Source: Clavelina lepadiformis
Taxonomy: Eukaryota > Chordata > Ascidiacea > Aplousobranchia > Clavelinidae
Direction of reading: 5' to 3'
NCBI RefSeq assembly: GCF_947623445.1
Contig: NC_135243.1
Location: 8,806,501 to 8,870,500, forward strand
DNA: 64,000 bases
In this document: one piece after another, positions 26,901 through 37,478 of the stretch
Position numbering within the stretch: position 1 is the stretch's first letter
How the letters are laid out: the number at the start of each line of letters is the position of its first letter
Notes under the pieces: model-generated
What the model saw: only the letters and a program-made list of their open reading frames with translations
The model's database searches: none
Told to the model about the DNA's origin: nothing
Translations under genes and position numbers: made by a program

Positions 26901-27786
26901 TTTTACAGCAAAAAAATCGGGCGCACAGAACGTTAACTGTTAACTTTGCCTCGCGGCAGCTATAGACCGCTGTGACTATATACTGTAAGAAAATCAGTGT
27001 TCAATCTATTGTATTTACAGGTAGCTAAATCTGTTAAAACTCTGCTGACGTTTACGCTTTCGACAAAATGTATAAAAAACCCCAAACCCTATTTTAATGC
27101 AGTACATTGCATAAATATTTTCCAAAAAAGCAAAGTAATGCTTCCAAAGTTTTTCTGCCTGTTTCTAAAAGAATCATATTTTGCAGCTGTAAATTGCAAA
27201 GTGACCCCATGGAGTTCGTGGACACCGTGTTCCGCATCGTGTGGTGGTAACGCGGCTAAAAGCAAGCACAGATCCATATTAAGGCAAAACTCGGTCGGAG
27301 GACGATCTTGCCCCCAACTTTCAGCGTCAAGGCCCTGTCGACTGGATCCGTGTCCTTTAACCTTAGAACTTAATTTGTATGCCGGTAAGTAAAACAATGG
27401 ACTTTGCAGCTGATAACGGTTTACTTTGCTATGATGCTAGGTGTTTCATAAACCATTTGATGAGTGTTGTTACGAAATAACTGATAAATGCAAAACATTA
27501 TATACATTTTTAATTTCATTTACGATGCTCAAACACACAAGACTATATCAAAAATTTCTACACCCATTTATAAGATTTGCATTACCTTATAGACGATCAA
27601 TGCATGTCACAAGACGACGGTATCAAACATTACACTGAGGGCGAACGATGGAAGCCGGAGAAATGTACTTCGTGTCAATGCGTGAATTCAAGAAAAGTCT
27701 GTCAGCCTATAGAGTGTCCAAAGCAAGAATGTAGTAATCCTGTGGAAATGCCTGGTTTCTGTTGCTTATTTTGTATTGGCCAATGA
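21000..27786 (+). CDS. Secreted VWC(3)-TSP1(4)-VWC multidomain protein
   Basis: Ten exons: 21000-21321, 22166-22342, 22542-22691, 23429-23518, 24286-24405, 24692-24865, 24944-25150, 25563-25760, 27187-27384 and 27593-27786, giving 609 residues. Every intron is phase 1. A signal peptide occupies residues 1-~23. A low-complexity acidic and His-rich segment (HRHHHHHHHQKHG near residue 75) follows. VWC domains lie near 111-167, 170-228, 231-287 and 549-607, each with CxxCxC and CCxxC (CETCQC/CCQMC, CTFCEC/CCPVC, CTHCYC/CCARC, CTSCQC/CCLFC). TSP1 repeats lie near 290-344, 348-406, 418-475 and 482-540, with WGSWSEC, WETWGHC, WTEWGPC and WSSWTPC. VWC modules commonly bind BMP/TGF-beta ligands and TSP1 modules bind matrix and glycans. 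A growth-factor or matrix-binding role is inferred. I do not recognise a named ortholog with this domain order. The exon 1/exon 2 join is the least certain; exon 1 alone also ends in a stop at 21348-21350. Confidence 0.85.
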
Positions 27787-28976
27787 TGAGGAAGATATTC
27801 ATCGTGACAACCTTTCTTCTCGTTAGCTGCTGGTAGCTGCGTCTTTCTTTGCCGATTTTGCTTCCGAATTAGCCTTGCGTTTTGCGTCCTAGGCAGCACG
27901 ACACGCTAAAGGAAGAATCCGCTAATTCATACATTTTCATAGGCTTTGAAATTGAAATGCCGAAAATTGCGTCACGCTTTAGCGTAATTCTCCGCTAATA
28001 TATGGGCCTATCTGCATTTCGAGTTGTTTCATCTGCTTTGACTTTATCACGTACAGTTACAGAACATGAGCTGGTCCTCGATGGTGTTTTCGAAAAAGTG
28101 CTTGCGTAGTTAATATACTGTAGCTGAAATATTTTCCAATCTAAATGTTTGTTCGCAAATGTTTCAATAGCTCCAACAATTCGTTAACGCTAATATATAG
28201 CTTATTCGTAACCTGGACTTAAACAAACGTGCATTTAACTTTTTTCTTTATTTATTATCTTTCTTCCACAAATAGACAAGACACAAGATAATTCTTTATT
28301 CTTTGTTGATACCGTCTGCAGCATATCGCATTTTGTGTTTCGATTTGATATTGCGTTTTCTTGTAGCTTTGCAAAATCTCTAAGTAAAATTGATCTAAAA
28401 GTGTCATATTTTGTTGTCATGCTTCGATTGGGCATGTAATGATTTATACTGATACCTGACGCTGTTTTGGTTTAAGAGCATATGATAGGAGATTTCTATT
28501 GCAGACAAATTTAAGAGGCCTATATACCACATATAGTATCGATCTATGTAGAGCAGTAACTGTACAGTATGTGTCCACTTGTTCTAGTCATCACGTTGGA
28601 GAGTTACCTGTTATAGTTATACGTAGCCTACAAGTCTTAGTTAACACGATTAAATCAGTCTGCAAATTAAAAGTACCGTGCTGCTAACTGTACCATGAGG
28701 AATGCTATATTTAATGTTGCTTTATTAAACTTGAAGCGCAAAATTCAACGCTAAGAGGATAGAGCAGTGGTAATCAGCTTACTTGGTAGTTTGGTACTTT
28801 ATTTGCAATAATTACTCTTGTGCTCTACCTGACAATTGCAAAGTGACAATTTGCAAAACAGGAAACTTTAGACAGAAGCTTATGCACGTGCCATGGTAGT
28901 ATGATAATGTTTAGAAGAAAAACTATTTTTGCCTAATTTGTTACAATTTCCCAAAGGTTGATCAGTTGATTTTATC
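27787..28976. other. 3' flank of the VWC/TSP1 gene
   Basis: No gene and no convincing AATAAA signal close to the stop were found. The stretch ends at the left inverted repeat of the 3.5-kb mobile element. Confidence 0.5.
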
Positions 28977-29154
28977 AACAATATAGTCCTGTAGAATTTG
29001 GTCTAAAAATGGGTCAACCTAGAAAAAATTCTTATAAAGACGTATTATATACTGTTGGAAAGATAATTTCATCAGCTTTTCAATGACAGGTTTTGTCATT
29101 TCTTTTACCTTGGGGAAAAAAAGTTATGACCAAAAACGTGCCAAGGGGTAAAAA
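28977..29154 (+). repeat. Left terminal inverted repeat
   Basis: Matches the reverse complement of 32357-32524. Differences include AGTCC versus TAGTAC at the tip, an extra ~10 bases after GAATTTGGTC, and scattered substitutions. Confidence 0.92.
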
Positions 29155-29372
29155 TTGAAATTAGGGAAAAAAATTTAACATAAAAATATGAACAAAAGGC
29201 TAGAAACTAATGAATTATCAACAGAAAAGCAGGATATAGATGCAAAAGGTATAAATGAAAATAAAAATAGAATTATATATCTGATTCAGGGATTAAGAGT
29301 GAGCAAGACGGGGGGGGCACCTTCGACCAACAGCTTTATGTAAAAGCATACGACATTGTATCATCAAAGAAC

Positions 29373-31676
29373 ATGAGCGTATTTGTTCGATTGGGCGGCT
29401 TTCACCAGCTTATGAGTTTTCTGGGATCAATTGGTTCCCTTATGGAAGGCAGTGGCTTGAGAAGTGCTCTTGAAACAGTATACGTTCCTGTAACTGTAGG
29501 GCACATGTTTACTGGGAACGCATTTTCCCGCGCTGTTCGAGGTCATCTGTTATGCGCAGCAGCTATTCTGTCCCTTATGTTGGAAGAATTTTGGAGTGAG
29601 TTGGCGCCCGGAGAGCAGAGTGCCTTGGAGAAATTGTATGACTCAGACAGTCCTTCTGATCATAATAATGACAACATTGGGCATAAGATGATGGCATTCT
29701 TCACGGAAAAAAAGGAGCAGCTCACACGGGAATCACGTACATCAGCTCTGTGGTTGAGCTATGTTAATTACGTTTCAGTTGTGCAGGAGTTTATTCGAGC
29801 AGAGAGAACAAGCGACTGGTTACTACACATTTCTGCGTCAAAAAGCATGCTGAACCCATTTGCTGCCACAGGCCACAACAATTATGCAAAAACATGTCGC
29901 CTGTATCTTCAAACAGTTGCAGAATTGGAAACAAGTCACCCAGATATCTACCAGCAATTTATGTACGGTAATCACACCGTCAGGCGTTCTAACAAACAAT
30001 GGGCAGGAATCTGGACTGATTTGTCTATTGAACAGATTCTCATGAAATCTCTAAAAGGAAAAGGCGGAGTCATCGGCAAGGGCATCACCGATAATGTATT
30101 AAGGGTGTGGACTAAAACCATACACAGGTGTGCAGAAGTGACAGATGCACTCAGTACAGTCACGTCATTGTCAAATTCTGATGATAAACACAAAGAGGCA
30201 TTTGCTGGAAGAATCAAACGTGATAATGATGATTTTGAAAAAGTACAAACCTGGTTTCGTTCACACAATCCATTTAAAGTTGGAGTTCAGCTTATGGCTC
30301 TAGACTCAGGGTTGGTTGATGACAACAACAGTGTGACCTGTGACCGAGCTGAGGAGATAGGGGCGTCTATCCAAGCTGAACTTGATGGTAAAACCTGTGC
30401 CAGCTATTCCTTCAAGAGGAAGAAGCAAATACGTGCTATACAGAGCCTTTATTCCCGTGTGAAAATTGACCATGATACTATCACCATTGATCCATTAATA
30501 CTCTTTTTGAGATTGGTTGTTGTCATAGAGAGAAAGCCAGAAAACGAAATTGCAGACTACTTCTTCTACGAGTTATCACCGTACCCAATGTCACTGTTCA
30601 AAGATGGAGTTCTACGAACTGCGCAAAAATCAAAACTAAAGTCACACATCTTGGACAAAGTTGAAATGACTAAAGAACCGGACTCCACAAAAATTATTGA
30701 TGGCGGTGCCTTGTTGTGGTGTTGTGACTGGAAGAAGAATGAGAAGTTCCATGAGATCTTCAAAAAGTACATCAGTTTTCTTCAGCATTTGCGCGCCAAT
30801 GTTATCGTTTTTGATGGCTACAGGGTGTCAACCAAAGATTCGACCCATCAAAAACGCTCTGGTACGACGTCTCAAACTGTTGAATTAAATAATCAAAATC
30901 CTTGCCCAACTGAAAGGAACATCTTTTTCTCAAACTATACAAACAAACAAAGATTTGTGGTGGCTTTATCGAAACAACTGGAGTTGAATGGTTTCAAAGT
31001 TCATTTGTGCCCTAGTGATGCAGATACAACAATCGTTCAAGTTGCTTTTGATTCGGTAGGTGGGACACCTGTAACTGTGTACTCCGACGATACTGACGTC
31101 CTTTGCTTGCTAGTGCATCATGCTATGCACCGCGACTATCCTGATATCTTCTTGACAAACATTACAAGAGGGAAAAACTGCCAGCAAAGACAGTGCTACA
31201 GAGTTAGAGATATTATTGCGAAGGTAGATGTTATTGTTTTGGAATACTTGTTATTCGCTCATGCATTTACGGGCTGCGATACAACTTCAGCAGTTCATAA
31301 ATTCGGCAAGATATCTGTATTTGAGAAGTTGAAATCAAGCAGTTTGCGAAATGTTGCCGATGTTTTCTACGAAGACGACGTGTCTCCAGACCAAGTTGGC
31401 AGGGCTTCGATACGGTTCTTCGAATTTTTAAACTCGTCTACGTATACTTTATCGCAAATCAGGAAACAGAAGTACGAGGAAATGGTCATGTCTAATCGTT
31501 CTCACGTTGATCCAGCTTTCCTTCCACCATCACCACGAGCTGCATATCACCACGGCCTCAGAGTATATCACCAGCTGAAAGTTTGGAAAACTTTAAGCAA
31601 CTCAGATTTGAAACCCTTGTCATGGGGTTGGCAAAAGAAAGATGACATGTTTTCTCCAGTGATGACGGATGTATAG
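29373..31676 (+). CDS. Mobile-element protein with FEN1/XPG-type nuclease core
   Basis: A single 767-codon ORF without introns. Residues 1-~430 match a repeat-encoded protein type I know only as uncharacterised, with a VRLGGFHQLMSFLGSIG opening. The C-terminal half has acidic residues in the order and spacing of flap endonucleases. These are D443 (IIDGGALL), D481 in VIVFDGY followed by a K..KR stretch, D549 and D551 in CPSDADTTIV (FEN1 has PSEAE), D572/D573/D575 in YSDDTDVLCL (FEN1 has EDMDCL), and D636 in TGCDTTS (FEN1 has LGCDY). This predicts a two-metal PIN-fold 5' nuclease, possibly the element's transposase or a helper. The frame stays open upstream to 29271 and reads FDQQLYVKAYDIVSSKN just before the ATG, which looks like family sequence. 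The true start may therefore lie in an upstream exon or be lost. The stop at 31674 probably truncates a Cys-rich C-terminus. Confidence 0.75.
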   Translation: MSVFVRLGGFHQLMSFLGSIGSLMEGSGLRSALETVYVPVTVGHMFTGNAFSRAVRGHLLCAAAILSLMLEEFWSELAPGEQSALEKLYDSDSPSDHNNDNIGHKMMAFFTEKKEQLTRESRTSALWLSYVNYVSVVQEFIRAERTSDWLLHISASKSMLNPFAATGHNNYAKTCRLYLQTVAELETSHPDIYQQFMYGNHTVRRSNKQWAGIWTDLSIEQILMKSLKGKGGVIGKGITDNVLRVWTKTIHRCAEVTDALSTVTSLSNSDDKHKEAFAGRIKRDNDDFEKVQTWFRSHNPFKVGVQLMALDSGLVDDNNSVTCDRAEEIGASIQAELDGKTCASYSFKRKKQIRAIQSLYSRVKIDHDTITIDPLILFLRLVVVIERKPENEIADYFFYELSPYPMSLFKDGVLRTAQKSKLKSHILDKVEMTKEPDSTKIIDGGALLWCCDWKKNEKFHEIFKKYISFLQHLRANVIVFDGYRVSTKDSTHQKRSGTTSQTVELNNQNPCPTERNIFFSNYTNKQRFVVALSKQLELNGFKVHLCPSDADTTIVQVAFDSVGGTPVTVYSDDTDVLCLLVHHAMHRDYPDIFLTNITRGKNCQQRQCYRVRDIIAKVDVIVLEYLLFAHAFTGCDTTSAVHKFGKISVFEKLKSSSLRNVADVFYEDDVSPDQVGRASIRFFEFLNSSTYTLSQIRKQKYEEMVMSNRSHVDPAFLPPSPRAAYHHGLRVYHQLKVWKTLSNSDLKPLSWGWQKKDDMFSPVMTDV

Positions 31677-31879
31677 CTGCTGCACCAGAAAATGTCTTGA
31701 AAATCATTCGATGTAGCTGCAAGGGATCATGTAACAGACGCTGCTCTTGTCGAAAAGCGGGCTTAACATGCACATCGTCATGCAAGGAATGTTGCGGAAT
31801 GACATGCACAAATACTACAGTCGTGTTTGATGACGAATTGGGAGAAGAAGAGAGACATTTTATGGATGCGTTTGCATGA
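31658..31879 (+). pseudogene. Cys-rich tail of the element protein, out of frame
   Basis: In a different frame from the main ORF, an uninterrupted reading continues from about 31658 to a TGA at 31879. It includes RCSCKGSCNRRCSCRKAGLT and a further CTSSCKECCGMTC cluster, a CXC/tesmin-like zinc-binding pattern. It overlaps the end of the main frame, so a one-base change near 31660-31674 probably separated the two parts. A programmed frameshift or a short intron cannot be excluded. Confidence 0.65.
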
Positions 31880-32356
31880 TTTTGATTGAAATGTGTTTAT
31901 ATTTTATTAGAACTTAAAACTGTAAATATCGTTTTTACATCTTTACAGTTGGTTTAACCCTAGCAAGACCGGGCTTTTTTGGCACTCCAGGACTGGGGGT
32001 GTACAGATTTTTGGTGTATTTTTGTAACAAAATACCCTATGAAATAGCATTTTAACTAAATACATCTTCACTACGTCTTAGATAACTTTTATGTGTTGCT
32101 TACATGACCTTGCTTATAAAAGAAAAACCTTTTATTTCGGTGAAATCTCTCGTATTATCTCCGTCTCGGTCAACTTTTACCCCCTTAAACGTGTGATAAA
32201 TACCTCTTAATAAAGTTATGTTTTATTTTTTTGCTGTCCTATTGTTAGTTTGCTTTGCTGATAGTAATATTCCAATTTATGGTGTTGTATTCTGTTACGA
32301 AGGTATCGTATTTTAGCTTATAACTTAATTGTATTATAATGTTAGGCAAAATAGTG

Positions 32357-32524
32357 TTTTACCCCTTGGCACGTTTTTGGTCATAACTTTTTTTCCCCAA
32401 GGTAAAAGAAATGACAAAACCCATCATTGAAAAGCTGATAAAATTATCTTTCCAACAGTATATATTACGTCTTTATAAGAATTTTTTCTAGGTTGACCAA
32501 AAATTCTACAGTACTAATATTGTT
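32357..32524 (-). repeat. Right terminal inverted repeat
   Basis: Inverted partner of 28977-29154. It ends 260 bases from the stop codon of the converging SSUH2-like gene. Confidence 0.92.
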
Positions 32525-32784
32525 ATACTGTACTTCAGTAAACTTGGTAGCTACTTTAAATATCTAGAACGCAAAGCACAAACCCACAATAAAGACGTTG
32601 CACAAACAATAGTGAATCATAAATGCGTTGAATATTCAAATCGAAAGCTTTATGTTCTAAGGTAAGCATTAACACACATATCTTAAGTGAAATCTTCGTC
32701 CTGTAATCACAACACTTTCCAAAATAACAAAACATTGATTACAGTAACACTTCAAAATGCAGTCGTAGTAAAAATTACACGAAA

Positions 32785-34857
32785 TCAGAACGTTGGAAAA
32801 TATGGCGCATAAAGTTTGTTTTCATATCCAACAATCCAGAATGAGGTGTCGTAACCATCATATTCACAAAAAACCTGGTACACGTGTAGATAAAAGGCGC
32901 TTTGCTTCTGTACAGAAATAAATTGCATTATAGTTTATGACTATGTGTTTCGTATAGCTTGCAGTACAGAATGTATCTGCTGTCGTTTTAGCGTAGATTT
33001 CGCCTGGCCAGCAATCCTAAAATTCATTTCGTTCTTGAGAACTGGCAAAACTATTAGCGTTAGGTTAATATTTTTCGAGTGTTTCCATTTTATCAAAAAG
33101 AATTCGCTTCTCACACTCAAATTCAAGAAATTTGGAGCAGATGGTACTTCGTTAGTATGCCACATAATATTCTGTAAATACTGGCAATATTTTTTATACA
33201 AAACAAGCCAATTTGAAAACGTGTTGAATTTGATAATGTTATTTTTTCTAATTTTTACAATAAAACGAATACATAACATACAAAATTTAACTAAATATCA
33301 TTCTATTCCATTCATTCATTCATATCATTCCCATTATATACAGCTATACATGAAAGGCAGCACACACCAAAATAACACAAAGCACTTAAACATATATTTT
33401 ACCTGGTAAATAATTTTTCCACCAACTGCCTTTTCTTTATGCCGACGAAGATGATATTGCGCCGGTTTTCTAAGTTCCTTTAGAGATTGAGAAAAAGGAA
33501 CACGGTCCCCCGTAGCATCCGGTAGCATTTTTTTCACCTCACTCGAAAATGTTTTTGTATTTGAGTAGCAATCGTCCCAGTATCGTTCCCTGTCAGACAT
33601 TTATAAAAGAACGTCATTGAACGCTTGACAAACAAGTTTTATGCAACATATTTTTGTTGCCGTTCTTAGCGCAAGCAATTATAGGCTACATACTTACCGT
33701 TCGACTTTTAATTCTGTAAACTCCGTTGTTGGAACACAATTTGTGCGCGGTTGCCTACAATTAATATCAGCATCAGGCATGAGAAAATGAAACCAAATCA
33801 AAATTTATGTTTTTTTTTAAAGACAAGGTTTTCTGAACCTATAACAAGAATAATTAACTGAGCATGCTCACCTTCTTAATCTGCTCTTGCTCGTTTGGCA
33901 AGGTATTCTTACCAGGGAAGGTTGAAAACCGTTGTAATGATCAATACGCAAGTCCCACAGGTTCCTGCGATTTATTTTAACGTGTTCTGGATATTTATTA
34001 AAATATATTGGTCAACTAAAAAAACTAGTCGCATCCTATAAGCAATTAGCTAATTTTTTACAATGAAAGCATGGTTCGTAGAAGCCTATTCCTTATATCT
34101 GCCATTTGTAGATTTTAATTTCACCTGCTTCATTGAACTGAGTGCATGTTCCTGGTAGAATAGTTCGTTTTTCAACGATAGTTTCCAAGAAAAACTGCAA
34201 CAACATGAAGATCATTAACGTATTTTAAGCCATTTGCATTATTGATGATTACGCGAAAAAAAAACAAATAAACAATTCTCACTAAAATAAAAATCACAAT
34301 CCAATCAACTTGGTACCTTCGTTACGAGAACGTGGGAAATCCGTAGTACATTCATATCTTTAATCACCCTCTGGTAGTGATTTTTGTGTTTGGAAATCTG
34401 TTTCAACAGAATGTGTTTCACCCATTCTTGGGTAAAAAGACGCGGCCTGTAAAAAATCTCATTTTCATTAAGCATGTTAAAGTTTTTCGATTTTCGATTT
34501 CGTGCTTTGATGCTATTTACTTTTTTCTCATGCTTTAGTAACACGCAGTAATGACAAGCTTTGTTTAATCAATAAAAGTTTCACAAAGTTTTTAACGGTT
34601 ATACGATTGTACTCTATTGTGGTATGAGAGCAGTTTTTACTGTTTATAACTATTTCACACCTGCCGCTATGTACAGTGAATATTCGCTGATGGTGATTTT
34701 CCTCTGCGGCGTTCTTTCGGTTGTGTTGCCGTTGTACGAGAGAAGGTACCTGGTAAGTATGTTGAACATTTTCAGGAAACAGGGATTCATAGGAGGGCGG
34801 AGGAGATCTTCTTTCCTCCACATCATAGAATCTTTGATTAGAAGATGAAAATGCCAT
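32785..34857 (-). CDS. SSUH2-like protein lacking the zinc region (copy 1)
   Basis: Seven exons on the minus strand: 34857-34661, 34446-34317, 34194-34125, 33986-33872, 33754-33698, 33589-33403 and 32907-32785, giving 292 residues. Intron phases are 2, 0, 1, 2, 2 and 0. The start MAFSSSNQRF leads to RRSPPPSYES with a PPxY motif. Exon 4 carries NLWDLRIDHY, matching NIWEMKVPYY in the plus-strand paralog. Exon 5 ends FTELKVE, matching YSQLEVS. The last exon has SFWIVGYENKLYAPYF, the hallmark C-terminus of SSUH2 proteins. The DnaJ-like CxxCxGxG region between exons 4 and 5 is absent, and the intron there is only 117 bases. The exon 1 donor at 34661 was chosen because it gives phase 2; other donors exist. 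SSUH2 relatives are poorly understood (C. elegans ssu-2; human SSUH2 linked to tooth development), so no function is assigned. Confidence 0.8.
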
Positions 34858-37478
34858 GCAGCTTCTTTGTTGGTGCAGATCAAGATTTCAGATATAGGCC
34901 AAAATCTTTACGAAAATGCATATAGCTGCATGTACAATTGACATTGTGTGATTAAAACAGACTCACTATTTTGCAGCATATTATTTATATATAATCAAAA
35001 GGAGTTTCACATTTGCGCATCTAAATATATAATATCACATTATTCATCAAACTTGTTCACTTTAAACCAGACTTTATGTTTATCGCGCTACAGCTGCTGA
35101 CCCCAAGAAGCCTAGGATTTTCTTGTTTTACACACTATACAGGTATAGCAATCGATTTATGGCTAGGCTATGAATGGGCTTTTACTATTGTATACTGTAC
35201 ATGACGCAGACACGTGTCGTATATGGCTATTAAAATTATAATTTCATACTAAAGCTCAGTATACGAGATAAATATTACCGGCGGTTGGGTTTGTTACCTT
35301 TGTGAGTATACCTCGGTTTGCTGTTTTCAATAACGCTGGAACCTTGGTGTTTTGCGTCCAAAAACAACATCAACCAAAGTAACCCCCGTAGACCTTTTAG
35401 CTGTCTGATAAGCGCTTCTTTGTCAACGATAGTTTCTTTTACGTTTCAACACAGTTATAAATAGTGTTTGGTAAACCGCCATAGCCGGATCAATCTTACA
35501 CCTGTAAATTACGACAAGTACAAGCATTACGAGCAACCTAACAAAGCCAAGATAACAAAACTTGCTTAAAACTATAATGGGAAATTCCTAAAACCTGCGG
35601 TTGACGGAAAGCTCAAAGTTCTGAGTGAAGCATAAACACTGCAGGTGGAAATGTACAAAAGCTCAAGTTCGAAAGAACTTGAATTAAAGTTGGTGGGTAC
35701 CCGTCGATCCCCAACGTATGATATCAAAATAAAAAGCAAAGGTGTTTAAATCTGAGCAAAACGCCGTTGTACTGTTAATTTGTCCAGAGTACATGTCCAC
35801 AACTTTGACGTTTGGTGTATATTTGTTTGGCATTTGACAGACAAAAAATGCGAGATTAGTCTTTCATGAACATAAACTAGTACTGTGTAACGCGTAGGCT
35901 ATATTGGCGCTTGTTGCACATAAATTCAGTTTCAGGAATGTTGGTTCTTGAAATAAAGGAACCGAAAAACTGAGCGACGTGATACGCGTGACCTTCTGCA
36001 CACCACATATGAACTCCATAGCGACCACAGCGAGTACTGTGCAAACAAATGCTGGCAGCAAATAATGGAAAAAGAGGAAGTTTGCATTCGAATAATCGGT
36101 TGTAGTTGATTCAAGCTGACCACTATCTCACTGTTTCTACCACGTATAGGCTACAGCCGCTACACGATGCACATAAAAATTTCATAGAAAAAGATTCTAT
36201 CTATATTTGTACATTATCTCTTACACGCTTAGACGACTTTTTCACTTTTTTTTTTCGGAGAAAAACTAACCGTTACTGACGTTAATTTTCAAACAGAGTC
36301 AGCACACTACAAAATAATTGTGAAAATAACTAACTTGATGCTGATTGACAGCAAATTTTGTAAACTTGATAATGAATCTCGGGTTTGTGAACACCTAAAA
36401 CCACTGAGGCTTCCTCGTTTTCAACACATCTCCAGTAAACATTCGAAATGCAACTATGATCTCGATTAAAGCAAAAATAGCAACATGTTTGCAAAGGACA
36501 CCTTATAATGCTAAAAATTCTCAACTCGCAACTGAGTGCTTTTTGTGTAATGTTGCTATTTAATTTAAGACAAGCCTAAAGGCTGTTGCCTGGAGTTAAA
36601 TAAACAAATTTTAATTAACGTCCAGGCTCTTCTGTGTAATGGATGCAAATACAACATGTTGTATACGATTTGTCTTGTTGTCAATACCAAGATTGGTCAT
36701 ACCACTTCACACGCAGTTTAAACCAAAACATGCCCTCCTTAATCTACCAATGTCCTAAAAAAATACTGAATTTTACAAGCCAATTTTTGCAAACGATTTA
36801 AATTGTGATATAATTTTCTGTGGTACAGTTGGCCTAGTTCTGCCAGACTACTGCCAAAGCCCCAAACCATTGCCTCCTTTTAACTCTTGGCATTTCTTGA
36901 TCGTAGCGATAAAATTCTAGTACAAATAACATAGCATTACAAGCCTATGTACGTTTTTTTTATAAGCCGAAGATATCGATTTCCATTATGTAAGCCCACA
37001 GTATAAATTGAAAACCGGATAGAAATGTTGACAAAAGACATTCTAAAAAGATATAAAAATCTTCACAAACATAACAGGGCGATATGGAAATTTTAATATT
37101 ATCCTGGTTGCAAGATTATGTTGCCATGTGAACCAGTCATACAACACACTGTACAAAGAATAGCACATGGCAATCACTTTTAGCTTTACAGTAAACTCTT
37201 TCATACAATACATTTTTATTGCTTTAGAAAGTACTGGTACGCATCTCAATAAGTTTCTAAAAACCCGTTCAAATTTCTGGATTCAAGTACATGAGCGATT
37301 TATTAGCAATGCCAATAAGCATCAGAGCAAATAGTAAAGACACACTGACACGTCACCATTGCCTTTGTCTGACATCAGGGAAAGAGAAAAAATTGTAACA
37401 TTGTACAGTGCTCAAGGAACTTTTTTATCTGCCGCCTAATACAATGGGCATTACTAGACCACAAACAATTAGAATACT
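34858..37478. other. Intergenic, 5' flank of SSUH2-like copy 1
   Basis: No gene was supported. Short ORFs of 60-68 codons on the minus strand (36123-35864 and 36524-36330) show no domain. The first few hundred bases are the presumed promoter of copy 1. Confidence 0.45.

Larger units (their letters stand above)
28977..32524 (+). mobile_element. 3.5-kb TIR element encoding a FEN1-like nuclease
   Basis: Terminal inverted repeats of about 170 bases (28977-29154 and 32357-32524) bound one large ORF and nothing else recognised. The outer ends run AACAATAT then CTGTAGAATTT, and the inner ends finish CCAAGGGGTAAAA. The arms match at nearly all positions, with a few substitutions and a short insertion near the left tip. 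No target-site duplication could be defined. The element sits between two converging host genes, the VWC/TSP1 gene and an SSUH2-like gene. The long near-identical arms suggest recent activity. The encoded protein does not resemble any DDE-type transposase I recognise. It could belong to a little-described superfamily, or be related to XPG-nuclease-bearing groups such as Academ; I cannot decide from this sequence. Confidence 0.82.
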
